A stretch of 64,000 bases of DNA, taken from assembly GCA_003254885.1 (NCBI GenBank), contig QANT01001643.1, positions 1 through 64,000 of the forward strand, read 5' to 3'. The notes beneath the pieces are model-generated. The model was not told where the DNA came from. It was given only the letters and a program-made list of their open reading frames with translations, and did no database searches. Position 1 is the first letter of the stretch. Each line of letters starts with the position of its first letter. A program made the translations under genes and the position numbers. Shown piece after piece: positions 1 to 11,382 of the stretch. Origin of the DNA: Purshia tridentata. Its lineage: Eukaryota; Streptophyta; Magnoliopsida; Rosales; Rosaceae.

Positions 1-590
1 GCGGCTTGTGGTGTCCCTTTCCGAGCAGCGGCGCGTGCAGAGGTTGGCGTCGGCGTCGGGGGTCGCGGTAGCTGGCGTCGGCGGCTGGTTGTTGGTCGGA
101 GCAGCTGGACGGGGGAGAGGAGGGGTGACGCGCGCACAAGNGGCTGGTTTGCGGGCTGGGAGGGGGGAGAAAGAGATAAAAAGAAGGCAGAGGGGTTTCC
201 AGAAAAATCTGGAATTTTTAAGGCTAAGTCACCTTATTTACCATTTTGCCACTACCTTCACACGTCCATAACTCACAAACCGTAACTCCGTTTGACGCAT
301 ACTTCCTGTCTACGAACTCATGGGGTCGAGCTCTACTTAACCATGTCAAAGTCCACTCCAAGGGCCCTATAATTCAAAAAGTCAACTTTTGGGTCCTTTG
401 CCACGTACAAAATTTTCAAACCGTCCCTCCAAACGGGACATGCCGCATGTCTATAAACTCGTAAGCCTGAGGCCTCCCTAATGGACCCAAAGTCAAACAT
501 CCAATCTCATCCAAACTCAAAGTCAACTTTTGGCCCCAAAACCATATTAAAAATTAAAAATTTTTACCTGACGGAGTACGGGTCGTTACA
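1..590 (-). repeat. Second (3') LTR of the gag-only element, partial
   Basis: It ends on the + strand in ACGGGTCGTTACA, as does the first LTR at 5397, and aligns with that LTR's end over several hundred bases. By eye the two are only about 70% alike, which is low for two LTRs of one element. It contains two diverged copies of a roughly 150-bp unit (near 255-350 and 400-500) built around a tract like CTACGAACTCATGG followed by a GTCAAAGTC tract. It runs off the window at base 1 and holds an N at 141. Confidence 0.75.
141..141. other. Single N: probable contig join or unresolved base
   Basis: One ambiguous base inside the GC-rich part of the partial LTR. Unlike the Ns at 52462 and 59589, I see no duplicated flank here, so it may be a plain uncalled base. 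Confidence 0.6.
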
Positions 591-601
591 ATCTCCCCCC
601 G
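591..601 (-). other. Polypurine tract of the gag-only element
   Basis: The + strand reads ATCTCCCCCCG directly next to the LTR end at 590; on the element strand this is CGGGGGGAGAT. A purine run touching the 3' LTR is where plus-strand DNA synthesis is primed in LTR retrotransposons. Confidence 0.75.
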
Positions 602-1362
602 TTAAAAAATTTCGTCCTCGAAATTTTCACCCGTGGTGATAATCTAGTTCTCAAGTTCCTTAATTTCTTCCTTTGTTCTTCACAACTATAAGCCACCACG
701 CTTCCGCTGCGCTACTCTGATTAAAAATCCCACTTAATTAACCAACAATTTCATTAAACTCCCTTTAGTGTTTCTTTCCTAGAACACTGTTTCTCTACCA
801 ATTTACGTCATCTAACACGCTCCAACTACAAAAAGATATTCTTACATAAGCTCATTTCCTTAAATTCATTCCTTTCAACCAACTAAGCCTTTTTATTCTC
901 AATCACATTCTGTACTTAATCCAGCCTTAACCCAAACAAGTTTTCAAAATCTCAATTCCATCATAAAAAGGATTTCCATTGGCCTTCCTTACTGTTCCAT
1001 AATCAATATCACGCTTATCTCCCCCAAAACTATTACTTAGGATCTTAGTTAATTCTCCAATTGACTTTAGATTATACTTAAGCTTCTCTAATGTCAAACA
1101 GAGGAAGTCTAAGTGAGACAATAAAGTGCATACTTAACAAATACGAGCCTGTCACCCAAACTAGATCATGTACCTAAAATGACGTATGGAGAAACTAATG
1201 CCCGCTGCTGGGTCATGGTAAAGACTCTGCCTGAAGCTCTAGAACGTTCTCTTTGTTGTCTACCGCCTCTAACGGAGTGACTAGACTGAGCGCCACTACT
1301 ACTTGTACCATCTCCACTCTGTGTCGCTCCGTGGCTATGACTTTGAGCCCCAAAAGTTTGCT

Positions 1363-2463
1363 TCATCCGTACAGCTGATCCCGAAGCTTCACCTTCTCCA
1401 TGGTACAACATCGGGCAACATTGTACAACATCGGGCAGTCCTTCCTGTAGTGTCCCATCTGTCCACAATGGAAGCATCCTTCCGTAGTACCTATTAGACA
1501 AGGCTCTTCATGACGTCTGTTACAAGTCTCACAAACTGGGTACCTATGAGCACCAACTCTAGGAAATCGTTGTCTTTCTGAGAAATCCGAGGTACTAACA
1601 CTACCAGAGATAGATTGATCTCCAGTTTGATGACTATGTCCTGAACTTTGCCCACCACCAACATCATGTTGGTAACCTCGGAATCCACCACTTCCCGAAG
1701 AACTAGAACTGAAACTGCCCCTTTTGGATGGTCCTTGACTAGAACTACCTACTATTGTGCTCTGATAATAACGGCGTCTCATCCCACCTCTGTTTCCTTC
1801 TGTAAGAGCCCTCTCAACTTTCATGGCAGCCTCTCTCAGGCTAGTATAACTAGTATGCATAGCAGCTACAACCGTCGTACGAATTTCTTCTCTTAAACCA
1901 TCCTCAAATCTAGAGCACTTCTCTCTCTCATCCGCCACAAGATGCGAGCAAAATCTAGAAAGCTCTATAAATTTCCTTTCATACACTGCCACTATCATGG
2001 ACCCCTGTCTCAACCTCTGGAATTCTACCCTTTTCTCATCACAGTACACTATGGGATAATACTGCTCATAAAAAGCACTTCTAAACCTATCCCAAGTAAT
2101 CTCATCGGCAGTCACCCTTGCTTTTTCTGAATCCCGTCAAAAATAAGCATCACCTTCAAGTAAAAATGGAGCTAGGACAATCTTTTCCTCATCTGGACAC
2201 CTCATAACTTCAAAAATTCTTTCTAGTCTCACTATCCAGTCATTTGCTATACCCAGATCCGTCGTTCCCTTAAAGATGGTAGCCCCAAGTTTATGGGCTC
2301 GTTCAATACTATAATCTCCTTCTCTAGGTCCACGTGTACGCACTACATTAGTCATCGCCTCAACTAAACGATCCAAGGACTGAGCGAAACCTTGTGCAGT
2401 CTCGTCTACACCTTCATTAACTCTATGGTGGTCCCCCGGTGGTCGGCCACGTTGAGGAGGCAT
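1363..2463 (-). pseudogene. gag: Gag remnant of Ty3/Gypsy-like element
   Basis: This region encodes a retrotransposon gag (capsid/nucleocapsid) polyprotein. The N-terminal part is variable. A central retrotrans_gag-type domain follows, with stretches such as DWIVRLERIFEVMRCPDEEK and WDRFRSAFYEQYYP, then a helical region ending in LREAAMKVERAL. After a Ser/Gly-rich linker comes a CCHC zinc knuckle, CFHCGQMGHYRKDC (CX2CX4HX4C), which binds nucleic acid in this family. The size fits the capsid plus knuckle part of a plant Gypsy gag. It lies between the primer site and the purine tract, as expected, and no pol follows it. It is a fossil with about one break. Family membership is firm from the knuckle and domain order; the clade is not. 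Confidence 0.85.
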
Positions 2464-2541
2464 ATTTCCTATAAGAAAACCAAGAAATCCTCAGAAACAA
2501 GGATGCACACTTTGTGCAAAGCTAGAGAAATGCTAACCTAT

Positions 2542-2553
2542 GCTCTGATACCA
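2542..2553 (-). other. Primer-binding site for initiator-Met tRNA
   Basis: On the element strand this reads TGGTATCAGAGC, the usual plant LTR-retrotransposon primer site complementary to the 3' end of initiator methionine tRNA. It lies 3 bases inside the LTR end (2557), normal spacing, and fixes both the element's direction and the LTR boundary. Confidence 0.85.
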
Positions 2554-2556
2554 AAT

Positions 2557-5397
2557 TGACAGGACCCTTCTCGAATTCCACCCTGGAACTCGGAGTGATC
2601 CTGCGGGAACCAATATCAAGGAAAATCCTACCGAAAATTCGGCAGAATCTCCCCTGAAATTGGACTAACCTTTTCTCCACAAAGACCTACAAAAACACTT
2701 CTAAGCACCACAGCTCCTCTACCACAACCAAAGGGGTCTCCGACCCAAAATTTCAAAACCAATAATTAACTATTCAAAAGATTATCAGGGTTGGCTACAG
2801 AATTTTACTAAGAAACTGAGTTATACAAGGGTAACTAATCACCTATAAACTACACTAGCTAACTAGATTGTCTCGACGTCCTTGGCACGACCGTTCCACC
2901 CTTACAACCTGGGGAAAATTAAAATAACAACAAAGATAAAGGTAATGAGTTAACTCAGTGAGGGGACATAAATCAAAATAAATATTAATAAACCTTTACT
3001 TTCAAGTTTCTCTAAAATTTCTCAAACTTTCTTTAAAATCCCCCAGTTTCAAATCACTTTCATAAAATCCATTGAAAACTCTATAAGTAAATCAATACTT
3101 TAAAATTCACTTTGAGATTTTCTCGGAAAAATATTTAAAATTAATCAAACTGACAAACATCAAACAGAACTGGAAGTTTATACTCTTTGAAATATTCTTA
3201 TGAAACTGATTTAATAACAAAAATGCTCACCCAACATTTACCCACCGAACTTGCCGTACATGCGCAGGGCCCACGACCTGCCGTACGCATGCAGGGCCAA
3301 TAGCCTGCCGTACATGCGCAGGGCTCACAACCTGCCATACGCATGCAGGGCCAATAATCCTGCCATACATGTGCAGAGCCAGGGTCTGTCATACATATGC
3401 AGGGCCAACATACCTGCCATACGTGCACGCAGGGCCACCCCCAAAGGGCAAGGCATCCCGACACATGGCCTAAAGCCTATGTGTGTGCCGTGATGGGTTC
3501 CAAAGACCTATATAATTTGATACTCTGAAGGGTACTGCGGAGGTGATTTGAAAATCCTTTTCTTCAGAACTTCTTTTCCCAAGATAAAAAATACTTAAAA
3601 TTTCTCAAAAACCATGACTAGTAAACCTTTGGCACAAAACCCATTGAAATCCAGTATTTTCTCAAACTCAAACATGAAAACATTTTGAATTCCTTTTTGT
3701 CTCGCCAAAGCATGAAATCCAGTATAACAAATTTCATCCCAACATCTAAGTCAAACTTCTATAAGAAATCTGTAAACTAAACTTCCGAACCAAATAATAC
3801 TTCTAATTTAAATAAATCAGAGCTCAAATAAACTCAACTAAAAATATGAATTAAATCATAAAATCCATAAACAATTCATAACAAAGTTTAGGAAATGAAG
3901 TCCACTCACAGAGATAGCCTAGCTTTGGTCTCCGGCTGGATCGTCTCTGGGCTCGGAAACGTCGCCTAACATGAGAACGACAATACGTTAGAATATTATT
4001 CAATTTACGATCGTAAAAACACAAGTGCACGTTCTAAGCCTTACGCTCCAAAATCTATATTTAACTATAGCCCAACTTATTTTCCGTCTCAACTCAAAAC
4101 CCATGCCACTAGCATATTTTTAATCCGGTAATTTCCTCAATTAACCTCCATTCCACCTAACTTGTCCGAGGATCGTCCGGGTGTCGTTTCGACAACCCAT
4201 AAGCGCCCAATGTCGTCCCAAACTCACCATTTCTCCAATTTCCTTCAAATTGACTATTCTAAACCTCAATAATCGTTCCAAAAGATGAAAATCACACCCA
4301 ATTTCAATTAAATCACCAAAAATACCTTAGATTTCTAGAATTCCCGAAATGGGCATAAACACCAACAATCAAACTTTCAATTTCCTCAATAATTTCCCAA
4401 ATTTCTCATTCCAAACTTCGATTAGCAGTTTCTAATGACGGAAATTACCTAAAACGCCTAACAATTTGATTCAATTTCAAAAACCCAAGCTAAACCCGAA
4501 AATAGCCTATAATCTCCCAAGTTCAATTCTATGCAAACTCTCCAAATTAAACTACCAAACCATAGGGGAACGAAAGACCATGAAAAGGGGAAGAAAACCC
4601 ACCTAAAATCACGGCAAACAAAGGACGGAAGCGACCGGAATCGACGAACAAGTGGCGGCGGGCTGGGTGCTTTTCTGGCGTCGTTTCGCGTTGATGGAAG
4701 GCTGGCTGTAGTGGGGGAGCTCGGGGTGGCTGGCCGGCGGCTGGGGAGTGATTCTCGGCCAGTCCCGTCGCCTACCTTCGCCGAAGATGGCTGGAGCTGG
4801 AAGCTCCAGTCACGCGCAGGTGAGAGAGAGATCAGGAGAGAGAGGAAGGGGCTGGGGGCGGCGTGAGCTTGCTGTCGGCGACTGGGGGCGTCGCCGGTGG
4901 TCTAGGTGGCTGGAAAAGGGGGCTGGGGGGTCGCATAGGGGAGAGAGGAAAGGAAGAATGGGCTGGGGTGCTGCTGCCTTCACGTGGAGAGGGGAGAAGG
5001 GAGAGAAATAGAGAGAGAAGAATATTCCAGAATTTTCTGGAATATAAAATGCCATTTCCTCAAAATTACAAGTTTACCCCTCACTTTGAACCTCCGTATT
5101 TCTCAAACTGTAGCTCCAAATGACGCACGCTACGTGTCTACAGACTCGTGAAGTCGAGCTCTACGTAACCATGTCAAAGTCAGCACTGAAATTTGGGTAA
5201 TTCAAAAAGTCAACTTTTGATCTCTTCTCACATTCCTAACTTTCTAACCGTGGCTCTAAATAACCCATGCCGCGTGTCAATGAACTCGTGAGCTCAAGAC
5301 CTTCCTAACGGACCCAAAGTCAAAGCTAAAATCTTGCTAAAACCAAAAGTCAACGTTGGGCTCTATTATAATGTACTTTAAAGGTACGGGTCGTTAC
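2557..5397 (-). repeat. First (5') LTR of the gag-only element, about 2.84 kb
   Basis: Bounded by TG (2557, TGACAGGACCC) and CA (5397, CGTTACA) on the + strand. It sits between the primer site and the first satellite block. Its GC-rich part near 4620-5000 corresponds to the GC-rich start of the window, and its last 300 bp hold two diverged copies of the same roughly 150-bp unit seen in the other LTR. It also holds a tandem array at 3252-3437. Short open frames here (for example 4531-4866) have no recognisable protein character. Confidence 0.75.
3252..3437. repeat. Tandem repeat, about 27 bp x 7, inside the LTR
   Basis: Seven units of 26-30 bp, each starting TGCC(G/A)TAC or close to it, followed by ATGCGCAGGGC or GCATGCAGGGC. 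The first four alternate between two unit forms (CATGCGCAGGGCYCAC and CGCATGCAGGGCCAAT), so the array grew in pairs of about 54 bp. Later units are more diverged. Open frames through it on both strands are a by-product of the near-27-bp period. Confidence 0.9.
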
Positions 5398-7657
5398 ACG
5401 GGCATGTTTTGATGTAATTTAGACGAAAATGGACTGAGTATGCATCAAAATGATGTTTTCGTTACTTCAAAACACGAAATGTGCTGCTTTAGGCCGAGAT
5501 TGCTCATCCAAGCGTGAGAAAGTGGTTCCCCATGTGTTTCTTGTCAACCGAGCACGTTTTCGTGCAACTTCAACCAAATTGGACTAAGTGTTCACCCAAA
5601 TGAAGTATTCGAGCATTCTTTGCGCCTAAAGTGGTTCTTTTGGGCTTGAACGCTAATCGAGACACGATAAAGTGCTTCCCCTCGTCTTTCTTGCCAATCG
5701 GCAACGTGTTGGTTTAATTTTAATCAAATTCGACTTAGTGTGCATCGAAATGATCTTTTCGTGCATTCTTAGGGGCTAAAGTGGTTCTTTAGCGTTAGCA
5801 CGCTAATATCGAGACAAGAGAAAATGCTTCCTCATGTCTTTCTTGCCGACCAAGAATGTTCTGGTGCAATTTGGACAAATTTGGACCAAGTATTCACCGA
5901 AATGATGTTGTCATGCATTCCTAACACCAATCGTGGTTCTTTAGGGCTAGCACGCTAATCGAGACATGAGAAAGTGCTGCTCAATTTCATTCTTGCCAAC
6001 CCAGCACGTTTTGATGCAATTTAGATGAAAATGGATTGAGTATGCACCGAAAAGATGTTTTCATTACTTCTAAAGACGAAATGATGTTTTCATTACTTCT
6101 AAAGACGAAATGTGCTTCTGTAGGGCGAGAATGCTCATCCAGGCTTAAGAAAGTGCCTCCCCATGTCTTTACTGTGAACCAATAACGTTTTCGTGCATTC
6201 TTAACGCCTAAAGTGGTTCTTTAGGGCTAGCACGCTAATCAAGACTTGAGAAAGTGCTTTTCAATGTCTTTCTTGCCAACCGGACACATTTTGATGCAAT
6301 TTAGATGAAAGTGGACTGAGTATGCAACGAAATGATGTTTTTGTTACTTCTAAACACTAAATGTGCTTCTTTAGGGCGACAATGCTTTTCCAAGTTTGAG
6401 AAAATGTTTGCCCATGAGTTTCTTGTCAACCGAGCAAGTTTTCGTACAATTTCAACCAAATTGGACTAAGTGTGCACCAAAATTACGTATTCGTGCATTC
6501 ATAGGGCCTAAAGTGTTTCTTTAGTGTTAGCACACTAATATGGAGACATGAGAAAGTGCTTCCTCATGTCTTTCTTACCAACCAAGAAATTTTTGGTGCA
6601 ATTTGGACGAATTTGGAGCTAGTATGTGCCAAAATCATGTTTTCGTGCATTCCTAACACCTAAAGTGGTTCGTTAGGACTAGCATGCTAATCGAGGCATG
6701 AGAAAGTACTTCTCAATGTCTTTCTTGCCAACCGGGCATGTTTTGATGCAATTTAGATGAAAGTGGACTGAGTATGAACCGAAATGATGTTTCGTTACTT
6801 TTAAACACGAAATGTGCTTCTTTAGGGCGACATTGGTCTTCCAAGCATGAGAAAGTGCTTCCCCATGTGTTTCTTGTCAACTGAGCAAGTTTTCGTACAA
6901 CTTCAACCAAATTGGACTAAGTGTGCACCAAAATGACATATCCGTGCATTCATAAGGCCTAAAATGTTTCTGTAGTGTTAGATTACTAATATCATGACAT
7001 GAGTAAGTGCTTCCTCATGTCTTTCTTGCCAACCAAGAAAGTTTTGGTGCAATATGGACGAATTTGGACCAAGTATGCGCCAAAATGATGTTTTCATGCA
7101 TTCCTAACATCTAAAGTGGTTCGTTAGGGCTGGCACGCTAATCGAGGCATAAGAAAGTGCTTCTCAATGTCTTTCTTGCCAACGGGGCACGTTTTGATGC
7201 AATTTAGAGGAAAGTGGACTGAGTATGCACTGAAATGATGTTTTCGTTACTTCTAAACAAAAAATGTGCTGATTTAGGGTGAGAATGCTCATTCAAGCGT
7301 GAGAAAGTGGTTCCCCATTTGTTTCTTGTCAACCGAGCATATTTTCATGCAACTTCAACCAAATTAGACTAAGTGTGCACTAAAATGAAGTATTCGTGCA
7401 TTCTTTGTGCCTAAAGTGGCTCTTTAGGGCTTGAACGTTAACCGAGACACAAGAAAGTGCTTCCCCATATCTTTCTTGCCAACCAGGAATGTTTTGGTTT
7501 AACTTTAATCAAATTCGACTTAGTGTGCACCAAAATAACGTTTTCGTGGACTCTTAAGGCCTAAAGTGGATCTTTAGGGTTAGGACGCTCATATTGAGAC
7601 ATGAGAAAGTGCTTCCTCATGTCTTTCTCGCCAACCAAGAAAGTTTTGGTGCAATTT
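5398..7657 (+). repeat. 150-bp satellite, block 1
   Basis: Degenerate tandem monomers of about 150 bp. Landmarks repeated in each: CTAAAGTGGTTCTTTAGG, a GAGACATGAGAAAGTGCTTC tract, TCTTTCTTGCCAACC, a variable centre, and TGCACCGAAATGATGTTTTC. Subtypes are told apart by the centre (for example TTTTGATGCAATTTAGA, TTTTCGTGCAACTTCAACC, TTTTGGTTTAACTTTAATC, AAGAAAGTTTTGGTGCAATT). This block is more mutated than later ones and starts right at the LTR end. It holds a 29-bp duplication at 6054-6111. Open frames on both strands are due to the 150-bp (50-codon) period. Confidence 0.95.
6054..6111. repeat. 29-bp tandem micro-duplication in a satellite monomer
   Basis: Two exact 29-bp copies (6054-6082, 6083-6111), each beginning GATGTTTTCATTACTTC and ending GACGAAAT. 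In normal monomers the segment is flanked by the short direct repeat GAAATG, so slippage between those repeats explains it. Confidence 0.9.
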
Positions 7658-9771
7658 TGTTAATTGTTTTCTTAGAGCAAAATTATTAAACATTTATTTA
7701 ACTCTAAGTTTACTCACAAGTGCACGAATCCCAGAGTAGCAAGGGTTGCAAAGTATGAGATCGATCTCATAGGGAATCGGTTTAGTAACAATAAACCAAC
7801 TTAACTTACATATGAGAAGCACAAACACATGCACACATATAGGGGGGTTTAGATTAGGTAGAAAAACACAAACACACACTCTAACTCATGCACACACCCA
7901 TTCATGGCATTATGAAGCATCAAAATCCACCATCTAGCAACAGAAACAATGAGTATGATATCATGCAATTTCAAAAGACTACAAACATAAAGTTTGACTA
8001 CCAAAAGCTTTGGCTATTTCCTTTTAGCGTTATACCTTCCTTATGCATATACTAAGAGCTTATCGGGCCTACCCTAGCATGTTAACGTGCATGTTCCTAG
8101 ATAAACTAGGACAATCACCCATGCAAGAATCATTAAGTTCCATGAAGATGTCAAACACATAGACCACCTTTCCAACCAAATGTACACGGGGCTAATCTTA
8201 TAAATACTATTATCACAACTGTTGCTTAAGTGGCTGCTTGTTACTTCTAAAATTGTCATCCTTTTGAGCTTATTCAATTTTATAACAATCACTAGATGCT
8301 TCATCCCTAAGGTAGCTAGGTTTAAAAGAATCTACACCTAATGCCATTCTAATAGATAATAGGATTTTATGCAAGTACCATCATCATAAATTACAAGAAC
8401 CATAAACAAAACATTGATCACATGCTAGAGGCTTCATCATAAACTCAACAACGCATGAAAGTAATTAAGACATGAACATGAAATTAAAAGGATAAAATAA
8501 ATATATAAACTACATATCCATGTTCACAATCTCAATTAATAACTAAAAATAACTTGAAAGCATGAAAAAGGAAGAAGAAGGTCACAAGAAGGTCACTCCA
8601 ATGGCAAGACCATGTGTGACTAGGCTAGAGATGCCTTCTTGTTGTCGGCAAGGCTTGCACAGCAAGGTGGGCATCACTCCTCTTTGTATTTGGCACTCTA
8701 AGAAAAACAACACTACCTCTTGGCTTGGCAACTTGCGGCACTACCCTCTGTTTCTCTCTCAAAACGTACAAGCATATGAATTCCAACTAGGTCTGAACAA
8801 GTGTTTAAGTGCGTAAAACAAATAAACTAAATAAAATAAAAGAAGAAAAAAAACAAGAAATCCTAAGAAGGAGGTAGCGGCTAGGCTTGGGAAAAGCCTA
8901 GGAACTTGTGACTAGGGCAACAAGCTAGGAAGCTTGCGCCCAAGCCCTAGGGCTTCACTTTTGTGGCTCCCTCTCTCTTTCTCTCTCTCTCTAAAGATGT
9001 GAAATCTAAATTCCAATGTAATCTGATGATGTAGAATAATGAGGCAGAGGGTCCTTTATAAAGGAGTGAGGAGGCAAGGTTTTCTCGACCTTCAAGGACT
9101 AGGATTTGCAACTCGTAATAATATTTATTACAATTACTAGGTTTTGCGGCACTGTCATAAATATTATTACGCGTGCTAGGGTTGCGGCTGCGTAATAATA
9201 ATTATTACGGGCCTAGGGTTTCATAAGCATAATAAAATTTCGTACGGCCCATAACTTCTTAGCCGTAATAAACATTGTTACGGCCCATTTTTTTATTGTT
9301 GCCTTGGTCCATCCACATGCTCACTTAAGCCCATCTTCCTTGCTTGCTTATCTTGAGGCCCAAACACTTGTACAAGCTTCTAGATCCCTTTTACTTTGAC
9401 TATACATTTCTTGGTCCCACTAGGAAACTTTGACCATAAGGGTTTCACTTTTCCTAGTCCAACTAGGATTTCCCTTTTCTAGTCCAACTAGGATTTCTCA
9501 TTTCTAGCCCTGGACATTGATAGTTTTCCTTGTATGGCTAGGATTCCTTATTTGAGTTGGATTTCCACTTTCCTAATTCCATCAGGATTTCTTCAGTTTT
9601 CCTAGTTTGATCAGGAATTGTCCAATTTTAGCTCTTTTGGCTTCTTTCTTATCATTGCTTCATTTAACCTGCAAAACACAAAACTAAAGCAAAAGACACA
9701 AAAACGTCAAGTTCTTGCACCCTAAGTTAGAGAGTTAGTATCCAAAAATAGTGTAAATCGAGCACTCAACA
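7658..9771 (-). mobile_element. Solo LTR (LTR family 1), 2.1 kb, TSD AATTT
   Basis: Inserted in a satellite monomer: AATTT (7653-7657) before it and AATTT (9772-9776) after it, and the monomer reads on without loss. On the + strand it begins TGTTAATTGTTTTC and ends CACTCAACA, so it has TG...CA ends and the 5-bp duplication of LTR elements. It is one copy of a family seen five more times here. On its own strand it carries Gypsy/Copia-like LTR landmarks: CCTAGT/ACTAGG dyads, TAATAAT-rich palindromes, a TATA-like TTTATAAAGG near 9052-9064, and a GA-rich leader followed by GCCCTAGGGCTTGGGCGCAAG. No coding region is recognised. An internal part is absent, so it is a solo LTR (inference). Confidence 0.85.
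9191..9209. promoter_or_regulatory. AT-rich palindrome upstream of the LTR TATA box
   Basis: CGTAATAAT, one base, ATTATTACG: 9-bp perfect arms. Several related GTAATAAT/ATTATTAC motifs lie within 9110-9290, on the upstream side of the TATA-like box in the element's reading direction. The same motifs recur at 23230-23420 in another copy. An enhancer-like role is a guess. Confidence 0.5.
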
Positions 9772-11382
9772 AATTTGGACTAATTTGGACCCAGTATGCA
9801 CCGAAATGATGATTTTGTGCATTCCTGACACCTAAAGTGGTTCCTTAGGGCTAGCATGCTAATCGAGACATGAGAAAATGCTTCCCAATGTCTTTCTTGC
9901 CAACTAGGCACGTTTTGATGCAATTTAGACGAAAGTGAACTGAGTATGCACCGAAATGATGTTTTTATTACTTCTAAACAGGACATGTGCTTCTTTAGGG
10001 TGAGAATGCTCATCCAGGCGTCAGTAAGTGCTTCCCCATATCTTTATTTTCAATCAATACTATTTTCATGCATTCCTAATGCCTAAAGCTTTTTGTTTAG
10101 GGCTAGCACGCTATCGAGACTTGAGGAAGTGCTTTTCAATTTCTTTCTTGCCAATTGGGCACATTTTGATGCAATTTAGACGAAAGTAGACTGAGTATAC
10201 ACCGAAATGATGTTTTCGTTACTTCTAAACATGAAATGTGCTTCTTTAGGGTGAGAATGCTCTTCCAAGCGTGAGAAAATGCTTCGCCATGTGTTTCTTG
10301 TCAACCGAGCATGTTTTGGTACAATGTCAACAAAATTGGACTAAGTGTGCACCTTAATGATGTATTTGTGGATTCTTAGGGCCTACAGTGTTTCTTTAGT
10401 GTTAGCACACTAATATCGAGACATGAGAAAGTGCTTCCTCATGTCTTTCTTCCCAACCAAGAAATTTTTGGGTTCAATATGGACGAATTTGGACCTAGCA
10501 TGCACCGAAACGATGTTTTCATGCATTCTTAACACCTAAAGTGGTTCTTTGGGGATAGCACGCTAATCAAGACATGAGAAAGTGCTTCTCAATGTCTTTC
10601 TTGCCAACCGAGCACGTTTTGATGCAATTTAGACGAAAGTGGACTGAGTATGCACCGAAATGATGTTTTCGTTACTTTTAAACAAGAAATGTGAGTCTTT
10701 AGGGTGAGAATGCTCTTCCAAGCGTGAGAAAGTGCTTCCCCACGTGTTTCTTGTCAATCGAGCACGTTTTCGTACAACTTCAGCCAAATTGGACTAAGTT
10801 TGCAGCGAAATGTTGTATTCGTGCATTCTTAGGGCCTAAAATGTTTCTTTAGTTTTATCACACTAATATTGAGACATGAGAAAGTGCTTGTCAATGTCTT
10901 TCTTGCCAATCAGGCACGATTTGATGCAATTTAGACGAAAGTGGATTTAGTATGTACCGAAATGATGTTTTCGTTGCTTCTAAACTTGAAATCTGCTACT
11001 TTAGGGCGAGAATGCTCATCCAAGCGTGAGAAAGTGCTTCCCCATAGCTTTATTGTCAATCGATAATGTTTTCGTGCATTCTTGACACCTAAAGTGGTTT
11101 TTTAGGGCTAGCACGCTAATCAAGACTTGAGAAAGTGCTTTTCAATGTCTTTCCCGCCAACCGAGGACGTTTTGATGCAATTTAGATGAAAGTAGATTGA
11201 GTATGCACCGAAATGATGTTTTCGTTACTTTTAAACACGGTGACAATACGTTTCCTAGGTGAGAAAGTGCTTCCCCATGAGTTTCTTGTCAACCGAGCAA
11301 ATTTTCGTACAACTTCAACCAAATTGGACTAAGTGTGCACCGAAGTGACGTATTTGTGCATTCATAGGACCTAAAGTGTTTC
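9772..11382 (+). repeat. 150-bp satellite, block 2
   Basis: Continues the interrupted monomer at AATTTGGAC. Contains subtypes with GAGACTTGAGAAAGTGCTTTTC that are special to the 5-11 kb and 18 kb parts, and a shortened monomer near 10040-10100. Ends at the GTTTC target duplication of the next insert. Confidence 0.95.

Larger units (their letters stand above)
1..5397 (-). mobile_element. Gag-only Ty3/Gypsy-like LTR retrotransposon fossil, cut by window start
   Basis: Seen: in reading direction (- strand) there is a long LTR (5397 down to 2557), a primer-binding site (2553-2542), a leader, a gag region (2463-1363), about 760 bp without recognisable coding sequence (1362-602), a purine tract (601-591) and the start of the second LTR (590 down to the window edge). 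Both LTRs start with the same 13-base end (written on the + strand, ACGGGTCGTTACA). No pol part (protease, RT, RNase H, integrase) is visible between gag and the second LTR, so this resembles the gag-only, non-autonomous group called TR-GAG in plants. The long LTRs, iMet-type primer site and gag style fit the Del/Tekay chromovirus group, but this is inference without RT. The gag is broken (about one break). The 5 bases after the LTR (CGGGC, 5398-5402) should be the target duplication; its partner lies outside the window. Confidence 0.8.

Noticed and set aside
3198-3464. Cys/Trp-rich peptide (CPCMRMAG-like repeats) as a small secreted protein
   Set aside because: It is the translation of the 27-bp tandem array inside an LTR.
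4531-5123. Overlapping Gly/Arg-rich open frames on both strands
   Set aside because: High GC in the LTR gives long open frames in several phases at once; no protein family is recognisable. The same applies to 52531-53211.
8562-8816. Open frame starting MKKEEEGHKK, with relatives at 51772-51987 and 57922-58137
   Set aside because: It recurs because it lies in the same part of each LTR copy and is antisense to the LTR's own direction. The frame is not better kept than the surroundings and has no domain.
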